DNA from: Dokdonella sp.
GTDB taxonomy: Bacteria > Pseudomonadota > Gammaproteobacteria > Xanthomonadales > Rhodanobacteraceae
Direction: 5' to 3'
DNA length: 64,000 nt
NCBI RefSeq assembly: GCF_019634845.1
Contig: NZ_JAHCAQ010000009.1
Span: 89,106-153,105 of the forward strand
Made by a program: the position numbers and the translations under genes. The notes under the pieces are model-generated. The model saw only the letters and a list, made by a program, of their open reading frames with translations, was not told the DNA's origin and did not search any database. Below, in pieces: positions 53,216 through 62,487 of the stretch (positions within the stretch are counted from its first letter, which is position 1; every line of letters starts with the position of its first letter).

Positions 53216-53857
53216 TCATGCGGTGCGCACGGCCGGCGCCGGCAGCCAGCGTCGCGACAGCGTCGCCGCCACCAGTGCAAGCAGTGCGGCGAGCAGGCCC
53301 GAGGCCATCACGTCGGACAGGAAGTGCTTGGCCAGGTCGAGGCGCGCGCAGATCGCGAACAGCGGAATCAACAGCAGCAGCGCACTCTGCCAGCGCCGCG
53401 GGCAGGCCGCTGCGATCGGCAGCAGCAGGCCGAAATAGAACGCCGAGTGGCCCGACGGGAAGCTGCCGCCGCCGGCGAACCAGATCTGCGACCAGTCGCC
53501 GCTGGCCAGCACCTGCTCGGGACGCAACCGGCCGAAGCTGTTCTTGCCGAGGATCATCGCGCCGATCGTCGCGAACTGGACCAGCGCGGCCAGCACGAGT
53601 ACGCGCGGCCAGCGCGCCTCGCGGCGCAGCGCGATGCCGACCAGGCCGAGCGCGAGCGTCAGCCAACCGGCCAGCCAGTACCAGGTGTGGAGCCCGGAGG
53701 CGGTATCGAGCATGCGCAGGGGCGTGGCGAAATAGGCAGCCTGTTCCAGGCCGCTGGCGCGGATCGATTCGGCCAACGGGCGATCGAGCCCGAGCAGGCC
53801 GATGGCGGTCAGGACCGCGAACAGGCCGGCGGCAATCAGCAGGAAGCGCCGGCTCAT
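53216..53857 (-). CDS. PAP2-family membrane phosphatase
   Basis: 213 residues with about six membrane helices. The three phosphatase motifs are complete: KNSFGRLRP (Kx6RP), PSGHS, and RLDLAKHFLSD (Rx5Hx3D). It probably dephosphorylates an isoprenoid or lipid phosphate on the periplasmic side (undecaprenyl-PP, PGP or lipid A are options). The divergent neighbour dgkA also handles lipid phosphates. Confidence 0.88.
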   Translation of the reverse strand: MSRRFLLIAAGLFAVLTAIGLLGLDRPLAESIRASGLEQAAYFATPLRMLDTASGLHTWYWLAGWLTLALGLVGIALRREARWPRVLVLAALVQFATIGAMILGKNSFGRLRPEQVLASGDWSQIWFAGGGSFPSGHSAFYFGLLLPIAAACPRRWQSALLLLIPLFAICARLDLAKHFLSDVMASGLLAALLALVAATLSRRWLPAPAVRTA

Positions 53858-54144
53858 GCGCGCACCGCGTGCGCCGCTGCGGGCGGCCGATCGGTCGACA
53901 TCGCGCGCTGCCGGCGCGAGTGGCTGCTGTCCATGTACTCCCCCCGACGAAAAAACTGCCGCCTGCGCCCAAGTGATGGCGCCTGTGGCATGATCGAAAA
54001 TGATCTGCGGCACGCGGCCGATCGGGTCATCTTCGACGATTGGCGCGCCCTTGTTCAAGTCGCGCCGCCGGCCGCTGCCGGTGCGGGGCTGCCCGCGGCG
54101 GTGCGCGCCGCGGGCGTTGATTGAGGCAGGGGAGATCCACGGGC

Positions 54145-54519
54145 ATGCCGAGCACCGAGCCGAGGGGGCCGCGCCAGATCGCGCGAGCGTTCAAGTGGTC
54201 GATGCAGGGCCTGCGTGCGGCCTGGCGCCACGAGGCCTCGTTCCGGCTCGAGGGCTACCTGTTCGTGATCCTGTGTCCGCTCGGACTGTGGCTCGGCCAC
54301 GGCGCGGTCGAGAAGGCCATCCTCGTCGGCAGCCTCGTGCTCGTGCTGTCGGCGGAGCTGCTCAATTCGGCGGTCGAGGCGATCGTCGACAAGACCACGC
54401 CCGAGTTCCACGAGCTGGCCGGGCGCGCCAAGGACATGGGGTCGGCGGCGGTGTTGCTGCTCATGTTCAACGTGGTGCTGTGCTGGGGCCTGGTGCTGTT
54501 CGGGCGCGGCTTGGGCTGA
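54145..54519 (+). CDS. dgkA: Diacylglycerol kinase
   Basis: 124 residues, three membrane helices. FKWSMQGLRAAWRHEASFRLE and the catalytic block SAELLNSAVEAIVDKTTPE are canonical. It recycles diacylglycerol to phosphatidic acid. A TTG at 54121 is an alternative start; GGGGAG lies ten bases before the ATG. The 287-base gap before it contains a 44-codon open frame that I do not accept as a gene. Confidence 0.93.
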   Translation: MPSTEPRGPRQIARAFKWSMQGLRAAWRHEASFRLEGYLFVILCPLGLWLGHGAVEKAILVGSLVLVLSAELLNSAVEAIVDKTTPEFHELAGRAKDMGSAAVLLLMFNVVLCWGLVLFGRGLG

Positions 54520-54662
54520 GCGCCGCGGCGCGCGCCTCGCTGCCGCGGCCAGCGCCCGGCGTCGCAGGTCCATCCCCTGTCGCCCGGACTCACTTGCATG
54601 CCGCCGCCGCCGGCCGCACAGTGCGCGCATCCGGCATGGCCGGCATCGTTGGCGGAGGCATC

Positions 54663-55271
54663 ATGCGCGCAATTGGCTTGTTCACCCTGTTCTTCGTGCT
54701 GCTCGGCCTTGGCGGCTGTGGCTACAACCAGATCCAGGCCAAGGACGAGGCGGTCAAGGCCGGCTGGTCCGAAGTGCTCAACCAGTACCAGCGCCGTGCC
54801 GACCTCGTGCCCAACCTCGTCAACACGGTCAAGGGTTATGCGCAGCACGAGGAAGCGGTCTTCACCCAGGTCACCGAGGCGCGGGCCAAGGTCGGCCAGA
54901 TCCACCTGACGGTCGACGACCTCGCCGACGAGAACAAGATGAAGGTGTTCCAGCAGGCGCAGGGCGAGCTGTCGAGCGCGCTGTCACGGCTGATGGCGGT
55001 GTCGGAGAACTATCCGCAGCTCAAGGCCGATGGCCTGTTCCAGAACCTGCAGGCCCAGCTCGAGGGCACCGAGAACCGCGTGACCGTGGCGCGCAACCGC
55101 TATATCCAGGTGGTGCAGGACTACAACACCTACATCCGCTCGTTTCCAACCAACCTGACCGCGATGGTGTTCGGCTACAAGCCCAAGGCCAATTTCGCGG
55201 TCGACAACGAAAAGCAGATATCGACCGCGCCGACCGTCGATTTCAGCAAGCCCGCGCCGGCGCAGCCGTAG
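54663..55271 (+). CDS. lemA: LemA-family lipoprotein
   Basis: 202 residues. The lipobox is LGGC (Cys19). GYNQIQAKDEAVKAGWSEVLNQYQRRADLVPNLV (recognised by its parts YNQIQAKDEAVKAGWSEV and RRADLVPNLV) and NRYIQVVQDYNTYIRSFPTN are the LemA helical bundle. GGAGG lies five bases before the ATG. It heads a lemA-TPM-TPM operon, a widespread arrangement of unknown function. Confidence 0.93.
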   Translation: MRAIGLFTLFFVLLGLGGCGYNQIQAKDEAVKAGWSEVLNQYQRRADLVPNLVNTVKGYAQHEEAVFTQVTEARAKVGQIHLTVDDLADENKMKVFQQAQGELSSALSRLMAVSENYPQLKADGLFQNLQAQLEGTENRVTVARNRYIQVVQDYNTYIRSFPTNLTAMVFGYKPKANFAVDNEKQISTAPTVDFSKPAPAQP

Positions 55272-55281
55272 CGCGCAGGAG

Positions 55282-56208
55282 ATGGCGGCGGTGCACGCAC
55301 TGCGTGGTCTGTTGCTCGGCTTGCTGTGCCTGCTGCTGGCCTCGGTCACGGCGATCGCCGCCGACGGGCTGCGGCCGATCCCGCCGTTCGGTGCGCGCGT
55401 GACCGATCTCACCGGCACGCTCGGCGCGCGCCAGCAGCAGGCCCTGGAGGCGCAGCTCGAGGCGCTGGAAAAGAGCAAGGGTTCGCGCGTGGCGGTGCTG
55501 CTGGTGCCGAGCACGGCGCCTGAGGACATCGCGCAGTACAGCATCCGCGTGACCGACGCCTGGAAACTCTCGCGCAGCGATGCCAGGACGCACGATGGCG
55601 TGCTGCTGATCGTGGCCAAGGACGATCGTCGCGTGCGCATCGAGGTCGGGCAGGATCTCGAGGGCGCGATTCCCGATGCCGCCGCTGCGCGCATCATTCG
55701 CGAGTACATCACGCCGAAGTTCCGCGCCGGCGACTACTACGGTGGCATCGAGGACGCCATCGGCGCGTTGACACGCCTCATCAACGACGAACCGTTGCCG
55801 CCTCCGCTGACCGACGAACCGCAGGCCAACGGCGACCAGCGCCTCACCAATGGTTTCATCGCGGGCTGGATCGCGGCAATGCTGCTCAGCGCCGTGTTGG
55901 CGCGACTGGCGACCGGTTTGCGCGCACTGCTGGTCGGCACCGGTACCGGCGTGGCGGTGTGGCTGTTCAGCGGCCTGCTGCCATTGGCGCTGATCCTCGG
56001 CGTGCTTGGCCTGGTGTTCGGCTTGGCCGGCAGTGGCAGTGGCGGCGGCTTCGCCGGTCGCGGCGGCTCGGGCGGTTTTGGTGGCGGCAGTTTTGGCGGT
56101 GGCGGCTTCGGTGGCGGCAGCTTCGGTGGCGGCGGATTCAGTGGCGGCGGATTCAGTGGCGGCTCCAGCGGAGGCTTCTCCGGCGGCGGCGCCTCGGGGA
56201 GCTGGTGA
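55282..56208 (+). CDS. TPM-domain (YgcG-like) membrane protein with Gly-rich tail
   Basis: 308 residues. Signal peptide or anchor (LLLGLLCLLLASVTAIAA), then a TPM domain: VTDLTGTLGARQQQALEAQL, GSRVAVLLVPSTAPEDIAQY, HDGVLLIVAKDDRRVRIEVG and YYGGIEDAIGALTRLI. Two membrane segments follow (about 192-240), then about 75 Gly/Ser/Phe residues. AGGAG directly abuts the ATG, so the GTG at 55291, nine bases from it, may be the real start. TPM domains are possible phosphatases. Confidence 0.88.
   Translation: MAAVHALRGLLLGLLCLLLASVTAIAADGLRPIPPFGARVTDLTGTLGARQQQALEAQLEALEKSKGSRVAVLLVPSTAPEDIAQYSIRVTDAWKLSRSDARTHDGVLLIVAKDDRRVRIEVGQDLEGAIPDAAAARIIREYITPKFRAGDYYGGIEDAIGALTRLINDEPLPPPLTDEPQANGDQRLTNGFIAGWIAAMLLSAVLARLATGLRALLVGTGTGVAVWLFSGLLPLALILGVLGLVFGLAGSGSGGGFAGRGGSGGFGGGSFGGGGFGGGSFGGGGFSGGGFSGGSSGGFSGGGASGSW
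56025..56195 (+). repeat. Gly-Phe-Ser codon repeats at the end of the TPM gene
   Basis: Tandem short units of GGTGGCGG(C/A)(A/T)(G/T)(T/C) type encode GGGSFGGGGFGGGSFGGGG and similar. Such tracts vary in length between strains. Confidence 0.7.
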
Positions 56209-56696
56209 TGCGGGCGCTGCGCCATCTGTTCGATGCGGGCTCGGTGCGCAGGCGTTTTCCGCCGCGCACGCTCGATGCGATCCAGCACGCGATCGCGGCG
56301 AGCGAGCAGCGCCAGCCGGGCGAGATCGTGTTTGCGGTCGAAGGCGCGCTGGGCCTGCCCGCGCTGTGGCGCCGGCGCAGTGCGCGCGAGCGCGCCCACG
56401 AGGTGTTCGCGCATCTGCGCGTGTGGAACACGCAGCACGACACCGGCGTGCTCATCTACGTGTTGCTGGCCGATCGCGCGATCGAGATCGTGGCCGACCG
56501 CGGCATTGCCGCGCGCGTCGATGCCAGCCAGTGGCAGGCGGTGTGCGACCTCATGCGCCAGCACTTCAGCACCGGCCACTACGAGGCCGGCGCGCTGGCC
56601 GGCGTTGCCGCCGTCAGTGCGCTGATCGAGCACCACTTCCCGGGCTGCACCGGCGGCGGCAGCGACGAACTGCCCAACCGTCCCGTGCTGCTGTAG
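56208..56696 (+). CDS. Second TPM-domain protein
   Basis: 162 residues. AIAASEQRQPGEIVFAVEGALGL, RARAHEVFAHL-like (here RERAHEVFAHLRVWNTQHDTG, given by AHEVFAHLRVW) and LIYVLLADRAIEIVADRGIAARV match the cytoplasmic TPM partner. The end is short and has no membrane segment. Its start overlaps the previous stop (TGATG). Confidence 0.86.
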   Translation: MRALRHLFDAGSVRRRFPPRTLDAIQHAIAASEQRQPGEIVFAVEGALGLPALWRRRSARERAHEVFAHLRVWNTQHDTGVLIYVLLADRAIEIVADRGIAARVDASQWQAVCDLMRQHFSTGHYEAGALAGVAAVSALIEHHFPGCTGGGSDELPNRPVLL

Positions 56697-56769
56697 ACGG
56701 GGCGGCGCGCTGCGGCGGTTGTGGCGCGGCGCCGACGGCGCTACCGTGCACGCCCCTCGTCCGCAGCGC

Positions 56770-57981
56770 ATGTCCGTGACCGAATCGATCGAATACCCGG
56801 CCCTGGTTCTCAAGCGCGGCGAGGAGGCGCGCCTGCGCGCCGGGCACCTGTGGGTGTTCTCCAACGAGGTCGATGTGGCGCGTTCGCCGCTCACGGCGTT
56901 CGCGCCCGGCGATGCCTGCGCGATCGTCGATCATCGCGGCAAGGCGCTCGGGGTCGGCTACGTCAATCCCAATTCGCTGATCGCGGCGCGCCTGGTTGCG
57001 CGTGGGCTCGACCACGCGATCGATGCATCGCTCATCGTGCATCGGCTCAACGTGGCGCTGTCGCTGCGTGAGCGCCTGTACAGCCATCCGTACTACCGGC
57101 TCGTGTTCGGCGAATCCGACGGCCTGCCGGGGCTCACGGTCGACCGCTTCGGCGACGTGCTGGTGGCGCAGATCACCACCGCCGGCATGGAGCGGCGCAA
57201 GGAGGCGATCGCCCAGGCCCTGCTCAAGGTCCTGCGTCCGCGCCAGTTGTGGTGGAAGAACGATGCCGGCATCCGCGCGCTGGAGCAGTTGCCTGCCTAC
57301 GTCGAGCTCGCCCATGGCGATGCGGGCGGCGAGGTGCTCGCGCGCGAGGGTGAGCTCGAGTTCCTCATCGATCCGCGCGAGGGCCAGAAGACCGGCTGGT
57401 TCTACGACCAGCGCGAGAACCGGTCCCAACTCGCGCGGTTGGTCGCCGGCAAGCGCGTGCTCGACATGTTCGCCTACCTCGGCGGCTGGGGCATCCATGC
57501 CGCCGCTGCCGGCGCCGCCGAGGTCTGCTGCGTCGATGCCTCGGCCAGTGCGGTCGAGGCCACGCATGCCAATGCGCAGCGCAACGGCGTGGCCGACCGC
57601 GTGCGCGCGGTGCGCGGCGATGCCTTCGACCACCTGCGGGCGCTGCGCGAGGAGCGCGAGCGCTTCGACGTCGTGATCCTCGATCCGCCCGCCTTCATCA
57701 AGCGCAAGAAGGATGCCGCCGAAGGGCGCCTGGCGTACCGGCGCCTCAACGAGCTCGGCATGCAGGTGCTCGCGCGCGACGGCATCCTCATCACCTGCTC
57801 GTGCTCGCACCACATGCCGCGTGCGGCGCTGCTCGATGGCGTGCAGCAGGGCGCGCGCCACCTCGACCGCCACGTGCAGATGCTGATCGGCCTGCAGCAG
57901 GCGCCCGACCATCCCGTGCATCCGGCGATCGCCGAAACCGACTATCTCAAAGGCTTCGTCTGCCGCGTATTGCCGGCATAA
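56770..57981 (+). CDS. rlmI: SAM-dependent 23S rRNA (cytosine) methyltransferase, RlmI-like
   Basis: 403 residues. N-terminal PUA domain ([21 protein letters not shown]). A middle domain follows. The Rossmann methyltransferase has [36 protein letters not shown], and the catalytic [11 protein letters not shown] with Cys in ITCSCSHHM. The last is the Cys used by m5C enzymes. Candidate promoter TTGTGG-17-TACCGT lies at 56719-56747. Specific substrate position is inferred from the family. Confidence 0.9.
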   Translation: MSVTESIEYPALVLKRGEEARLRAGHLWVFSNEVDVARSPLTAFAPGDACAIVDHRGKALGVGYVNPNSLIAARLVARGLDHAIDASLIVHRLNVALSLRERLYSHPYYRLVFGESDGLPGLTVDRFGDVLVAQITTAGMERRKEAIAQALLKVLRPRQLWWKNDAGIRALEQLPAYVELAHGDAGGEVLAREGELEFLIDPREGQKTGWFYDQRENRSQLARLVAGKRVLDMFAYLGGWGIHAAAAGAAEVCCVDASASAVEATHANAQRNGVADRVRAVRGDAFDHLRALREERERFDVVILDPPAFIKRKKDAAEGRLAYRRLNELGMQVLARDGILITCSCSHHMPRAALLDGVQQGARHLDRHVQMLIGLQQAPDHPVHPAIAETDYLKGFVCRVLPA

Positions 57982-57988
57982 TTCACCG

Positions 57989-58894
57989 ATGCATTACCTC
58001 GTCGATTTCAATCCGGTGGCGGTCGCGCTCGGTCCGGTGCAGGTGCACTGGTACGGTCTCATGTATCTGCTCGGTTTTGCCGGCGCGTGGTGGCTCGGCA
58101 GCCGGCGCCTCGCCAGCGGGCGCCTGCCGGTGACGCGCGAGGCGTTCGGCGACCTGGCGTTCTACGTCATGCTCGGCGTCATCCTCGGCGGGCGGCTTGG
58201 CTACGTGCTGTTCTACAACCTGCGCGAATACCTCGCGCATCCGCTCGACATCCTGCGCGTGTGGGACGGTGGCATGTCGTTCCACGGTGGCCTGCTCGGC
58301 GTGCTGCTGGCCGGCTGGATCTGGACCCGACGCCACCACATCCACTATTTCGACACCATCGATTTCGTCGCGCCGCTGGTGCCGATCGGCCTGGGCTTCG
58401 GGCGGCTCGGCAATTTCATCAATGGCGAGCTGTGGGGCGCGCCGACCACGCGGCCGTGGGGCATGATCTTCCCGAGCGCGCCCGAGCTCATCGACATGAC
58501 GCGCGAGCAGTTGCACGCGCTTCATGCCAGCGGCCAGCTCGATCGCTACGCGCGCCATCCCTCGCAGCTCTACGAATTCCTGCTCGAAGGGGTCGTGCTG
58601 TTCACGGTGTTGTGGCTGTATTCGCGTCGACCGCGCCCGCGTTACGCGGTGTCGGGCCTGTTCGCCCTGCTCTATGGCGTGTTCCGCTTTGCGGTCGAGT
58701 TCGTGCGCGTGCCCGACGCACAGCTCGGCTACCTCGCCTTCGGCTGGCTGACGATGGGGCAGGTGTTGTCGTTGCCGCTGGTGGTGGTCGGTGTGCTGCT
58801 GCTGGCGCGGTCGCGCCACGCGCCCGTGTTGGCGCCCGCGACGGCCGTTCCTGCACCCGGCAAGCACAACGGCAAGCCAACCGGAGGGCGTTGA
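57989..58894 (+). CDS. lgt: Prolipoprotein diacylglyceryl transferase
   Basis: 301 residues, seven membrane helices. [13 protein letters not shown] holds the key His, [11 protein letters not shown] the Arg/Tyr set, and [17 protein letters not shown] the signature. It attaches diacylglycerol to lipobox Cys, as in the lipoproteins of this window. A CATAAT box (57977-57982) ends seven bases before the ATG, so a leaderless start is possible. It overlaps thyA (TGATG). Confidence 0.96.
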   Translation: MHYLVDFNPVAVALGPVQVHWYGLMYLLGFAGAWWLGSRRLASGRLPVTREAFGDLAFYVMLGVILGGRLGYVLFYNLREYLAHPLDILRVWDGGMSFHGGLLGVLLAGWIWTRRHHIHYFDTIDFVAPLVPIGLGFGRLGNFINGELWGAPTTRPWGMIFPSAPELIDMTREQLHALHASGQLDRYARHPSQLYEFLLEGVVLFTVLWLYSRRPRPRYAVSGLFALLYGVFRFAVEFVRVPDAQLGYLAFGWLTMGQVLSLPLVVVGVLLLARSRHAPVLAPATAVPAPGKHNGKPTGGR

Positions 58895-59688
58895 TGCGCG
58901 CCTATCTCGACCTGCTGCGCCACGTGCTCGACCACGGCGTCGCCAAGGCCGACCGCACCGGTACCGGCACGCGCAGCGTGTTCGGCTGGCAGATGCGCTT
59001 CGATCTCGCCGCCGGGTTTCCGCTCGTCACCACCAAGAAGCTGCACCTGAAGTCGATCATCTACGAACTGCTGTGGTTTCTGCGCGGCGACACCAATGTC
59101 GGCTGGCTCAGGCAGCACGGCGTGTCGATCTGGGACGAATGGGCCGCGGCCGACGGTGAGCTGGGCCCCGTCTATGGCAAGCAGTGGCGGGCCTGGGGCG
59201 CGGCCGATGGCAGCCACATCGACCAGATCAGCGCCGTGATCGACGAGATCAGGCGCAATCCTGACTCGCGCCGTCTCATCGTCAGCGCGTGGAACGTGGC
59301 CGAATTGCCGCGCATGGCGCTGCAGCCCTGCCACGTGCTGTTCCAGTTCCATGTCGCCGGAGGCCGGCTGTCGTGCCAGCTCTACCAGCGCTCGGCCGAC
59401 ATCTTCCTCGGCGTGCCGTTCAATATCGCCAGTTACGCGCTGTTAACCCACATGGTGGCGCAGGTGACCGGCCTCACGCCGGGTGATTTCATCCATACGC
59501 TGGGCGATGCGCATCTGTACAACAACCATCTCGAACAGGCGCGCGAGCAGCTCTCGCGCACACCGCACGCGCTGCCGCGGCTGGTGCTCAACCCCGAGGT
59601 GCAGTCGGTGTTCGATTTCCGCCATGAGGACGTGCGCATCGAAGGCTATGCGCCGCACCCGGCGATCAAGGCGCCGGTTGCGGTATGA
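58894..59688 (+). CDS. thyA: Thymidylate synthase
   Basis: 264 residues. [30 protein letters not shown], the active Cys block [35 protein letters not shown] and [14 protein letters not shown] are complete. It makes dTMP from dUMP with methylene-THF, producing DHF for FolA encoded 25 bases later. GGAGGG lies five bases before the ATG. Confidence 0.97.
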   Translation: MRAYLDLLRHVLDHGVAKADRTGTGTRSVFGWQMRFDLAAGFPLVTTKKLHLKSIIYELLWFLRGDTNVGWLRQHGVSIWDEWAAADGELGPVYGKQWRAWGAADGSHIDQISAVIDEIRRNPDSRRLIVSAWNVAELPRMALQPCHVLFQFHVAGGRLSCQLYQRSADIFLGVPFNIASYALLTHMVAQVTGLTPGDFIHTLGDAHLYNNHLEQAREQLSRTPHALPRLVLNPEVQSVFDFRHEDVRIEGYAPHPAIKAPVAV

Positions 59689-59713
59689 GCGGCGGCAACG
59701 ATCGAGCCGAGGC

Positions 59714-60271
59714 ATGCCCGTGCGGATCACGCTGATCGCGGCGCTCGACCGCAACCGCGCAATCGGCCGCGCCGGCGCGATGCCGTGGCATCTGCCCGAC
59801 GACCTGCGGCGCTTCAAGGCGCTCACGCTTGGCAAGGCCGTGCTGATGGGGCGCCGGACCGCGCTCGCGATCGGACGCGCGCTGGCAGGGCGGCCCAATC
59901 TCGTGCTCACGCGCGGCACGGCGGCGCCGTTCGACGGCCAGGTCGCGGTGCCGTCGCTCGATGCAGCAATCGAATTCGCCCAGCCAGCGGGCGAGCTCGC
60001 GGTGATCGGCGGTGGCGAGGTCTATGCGTTGGCGCTGCCGCGCGCGACCCGGATGCACCTGACCTGGATCGACACCGCGGTCACCGATGCCGACACCTGG
60101 TTTCCGCCATTCGCTGCGTGCGACTGGCGCGAGCATGCGCGCGAGCACCATGGCGCCGACGCGCGTCACGCCTGGCCATTCGATTTCGTCGCCTACGAGC
60201 GCGTCGGCGGCAGCGACGCGGTGATGCTCAATCGATCTCCTTGCCCGGCAGCGGTTGCCGGTCGGACTTGA
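59714..60271 (+). CDS. folA: Dihydrofolate reductase
   Basis: 185 residues. ITLIAALDRNRAIGRAGAMPWHLPDDLRRFK (parts AIGRAGAMPWHLPDDL) carries the catalytic Asp. VLMGRRTALAIGRAL and GELAVIGGGEVYALAL are NADPH-binding blocks. The normal DHFR C-terminus is reached at FDFVAYERV; about 21 further residues run into the convergent apaH gene, overlapping it by 44 bases. Confidence 0.94.
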   Translation: MPVRITLIAALDRNRAIGRAGAMPWHLPDDLRRFKALTLGKAVLMGRRTALAIGRALAGRPNLVLTRGTAAPFDGQVAVPSLDAAIEFAQPAGELAVIGGGEVYALALPRATRMHLTWIDTAVTDADTWFPPFAACDWREHAREHHGADARHAWPFDFVAYERVGGSDAVMLNRSPCPAAVAGRT

Positions 60272-61076
60272 GCGCCACGTATTGCGGCTCCTCGCCATCG
60301 AGCCGCATCGCGGTGAGATGGCCGCCCCACACGCAGCCGGTGTCGAGCGCGTGCACGCCCAGGCCCGCGAAGCGGCCCAGCGTGGACCAGTGGCCGCAGA
60401 CGACGCGCAGGTCACGCTCGGCCACGCCCGGCACCGAGAACCACGGGTACAAGCCCGGGCGCTGCGTGCCGGGGCGACCCTTGGCACCGAACGCGATGCG
60501 GCCGCGCGGGTCGACGTAACGCATGCGCGTGAACACGTTGATGCCGGCACGCCAGCGGTCGATGCCGCGCAGGCGCGGGCTCCACAGGTCGGGTTTGTTG
60601 CCGAACATCTGCTTGAGCAGACGCCGATGTCCTTCGCCGTGCAGCTTGTCCTCGATCTCGCCGGCGATCGACTCGGCTTCCTGCGTGCTCCAGCGCGGAA
60701 ACAGGCCGGCATGCACGAGCAGGTAGCCGAGGTTGCGATCGACATGAACGAGCTTGCGCGTGCGCAGCCAGCCCAGCAGTTCCTCGTGGTCGTCGGCGAA
60801 CAGCACTTCGCGCAGCTCGGCGTTGACGCGCGCCTGGTCCTCGCGGCGGCGCTGCGCGATCGCCAGCAATGACAGGTCGTGGTTGCCGAGCACGACCACG
60901 GCGCGCTCGCCGAGCGACTTCACCAGGCGCAGGACCGCCAGCGATTGCCCGCCGCGGTTGACGAGGTCGCCGCAGAACCACAGCGTGTCGCGCGCGGGGT
61001 CGAAGGCGAGCGTGTCGATGAGGCGGGAGAGTTCGTCGTGGCAGCCCTGGACGTCGCCAATCGCCCACGTGGCCAT
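60228..61076 (-). CDS. apaH: Diadenosine tetraphosphatase (symmetrical)
   Basis: 282 residues, calcineurin-like metallophosphatase that splits Ap4A into two ADP and also decaps Np4-RNA. Metal motifs: AIGDVQGCHDEL, CGDLVNRGGQS and GNHDLSLLA. GHWSTLGRFAGLGVHALDTGCVWGG (key part ALDTGCVWGG) is the C-terminal block. It starts in the apaG stop codon. Confidence 0.96.
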   Translation of the reverse strand: MATWAIGDVQGCHDELSRLIDTLAFDPARDTLWFCGDLVNRGGQSLAVLRLVKSLGERAVVVLGNHDLSLLAIAQRRREDQARVNAELREVLFADDHEELLGWLRTRKLVHVDRNLGYLLVHAGLFPRWSTQEAESIAGEIEDKLHGEGHRRLLKQMFGNKPDLWSPRLRGIDRWRAGINVFTRMRYVDPRGRIAFGAKGRPGTQRPGLYPWFSVPGVAERDLRVVCGHWSTLGRFAGLGVHALDTGCVWGGHLTAMRLDGEEPQYVALKSDRQPLPGKEID

Positions 61077-61459
61077 CAGTGCAGCGTCCGCGGTGTGGTC
61101 AGTACGAAGGCGGGGATCATTGCGTCGAACTGGGTGCCATCATCGGCGATCAGCTGGTAACTGCCGCGCATCGTGCCAAGTTCGGTTTCGAGCACGGCAC
61201 CCGAGGTGTACTCGAAGCCGCCGCCCGGACGCATCCACGGCTGCTCGCCGACCACGCCATCGCCGCGCACTTCGTGGACCTTGCCGTTGCTGTCGGTGAT
61301 GACCCAGTGGCGCGACAGCAGGCGCGCGCCGACCGTGCCGTGGTTGGCGATCGTGATCGTGTAGGAGAACGCGTAGCGGTTTTCGGTCGGCACCGACTGC
61401 TCGTCGAGGAACTGGCTGTCGACCGAGATTGCGATGTCGTAGGGTTTCTTGTTGCTCAT
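61076..61459 (-). CDS. apaG: ApaG protein (Co2+/Mg2+ efflux-associated)
   Basis: 127 residues, fibronectin-type III-like fold. FSYTITIANHGTVGARLLSR, HWVITDSNGKVHEVRGDGVV and YTSGAVLETELGTMRGSYQL are complete. It is between ksgA and apaH, the usual operon. The biochemical role is unsettled. Confidence 0.95.
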   Translation of the reverse strand: MSNKKPYDIAISVDSQFLDEQSVPTENRYAFSYTITIANHGTVGARLLSRHWVITDSNGKVHEVRGDGVVGEQPWMRPGGGFEYTSGAVLETELGTMRGSYQLIADDGTQFDAMIPAFVLTTPRTLH

Positions 61460-61524
61460 GGGCGTGATTGTCGGGGACGCGCTGGGCAGGGGCAAGGCCG
61501 GCCGCAGCGGGTGCCGGCGCGGCG

Positions 61525-62319
61525 TCAGCCCGCGTTGTGCTGACGTTGCTGCGCCAGCGCCACGAACGCCGCCGGCGCCAACTGCTCGGCACGCAGCCGC
61601 GGATCGACGCCGGCGGCCTCGATGCGCGCCGCATCGAGCAGTCCATGCAGCGCATTGGCCAGCGTCTTGCGACGCTGGCCGAACGCCGCACGCACCACCT
61701 GCGCCAGCGTCTGGGCATCCACCGCGGGGCGTTCCTGTGGCGGCCGCGGCAGCAGTCGCACGACTGCCGACTCGACCTTGGGCGGTGGTCGGAACGCCTG
61801 CGGCGGCACGTGCAGCAGCGGCTCGACGCGACAGGCCAGTTGCAGCATCACCGACAGTCGCCCGTAGACCTTGCTGCCGGGCGCGGCAGCCATGCGGTCG
61901 ACGACTTCCTTCTGCAGCATGAAATGCATGTCGCCGATCGAGTCGAGATGATCGATGCAGTGGAACAGGATCGGCGAGGAGATGTTGTAGGGCAGGTTGC
62001 CCACCAGGCGCAGCCGGGCGCCGGCGGCCAGGGCGGTGAAATCCACTCCGAGCACGTCGGCGTTGATGATCTCGAGCTCGCCCACGCCTTGCGCCGCCGC
62101 GCGCAGGCGCGGCACGAGGTCGCGGTCGAGCTCGATCGCGGTCAGGCGTCCGAGGGCGCGCAGCAGCGGCAGCGTCAGCGCGCCATCGCCGGGCCCGATC
62201 TCGACGACGCGCTCGCCCGCGCGCGCTGCGATCGCCTGCACGATGCGCGCGACGATCTGCGCGTCGTGCAGGAAGTGCTGGCCGAACTGCTTCTTGTGGA
62301 CGTGGCGCGTGTCGTTCAT
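61525..62319 (-). CDS. ksgA: 16S rRNA adenine dimethyltransferase
   Basis: 264 residues, m6(2)A1518/A1519 modification. KKQFGQHFLHD at the start, VVEIGPGDGALTLPLL as SAM motif, INADVLGVDF and the catalytic GNLPYNISSPILFH (NLPY). FRPPPKVESAVVRL precedes the helical C-terminus. Together with apaG-apaH it is an operon on the minus strand. Confidence 0.97.
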   Translation of the reverse strand: MNDTRHVHKKQFGQHFLHDAQIVARIVQAIAARAGERVVEIGPGDGALTLPLLRALGRLTAIELDRDLVPRLRAAAQGVGELEIINADVLGVDFTALAAGARLRLVGNLPYNISSPILFHCIDHLDSIGDMHFMLQKEVVDRMAAAPGSKVYGRLSVMLQLACRVEPLLHVPPQAFRPPPKVESAVVRLLPRPPQERPAVDAQTLAQVVRAAFGQRRKTLANALHGLLDAARIEAAGVDPRLRAEQLAPAAFVALAQQRQHNAG

Positions 62320-62487
62320 GCGTGCATCGTAGCCGATGCCCGCCTGGCCGCAGTCGGCCCGCTCGCGCTCGCTGCGACGCGCCGGCGCAGCGCTCGGTCG
62401 GCAAGGCCGATGCCGGCCAGCCGAGGTGGCCGGTTTCGTTCGATCGTGCCGGCGCGGACAATACACCGGTCCATGCAGGAGCCCCCG

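Noticed and set aside
53996-54124. 44-codon open frame before dgkA (MIENDLRHAADRV...)
   Set aside because: No Shine-Dalgarno, Ala/Pro-rich end and no family resemblance. Too weak to call a gene.
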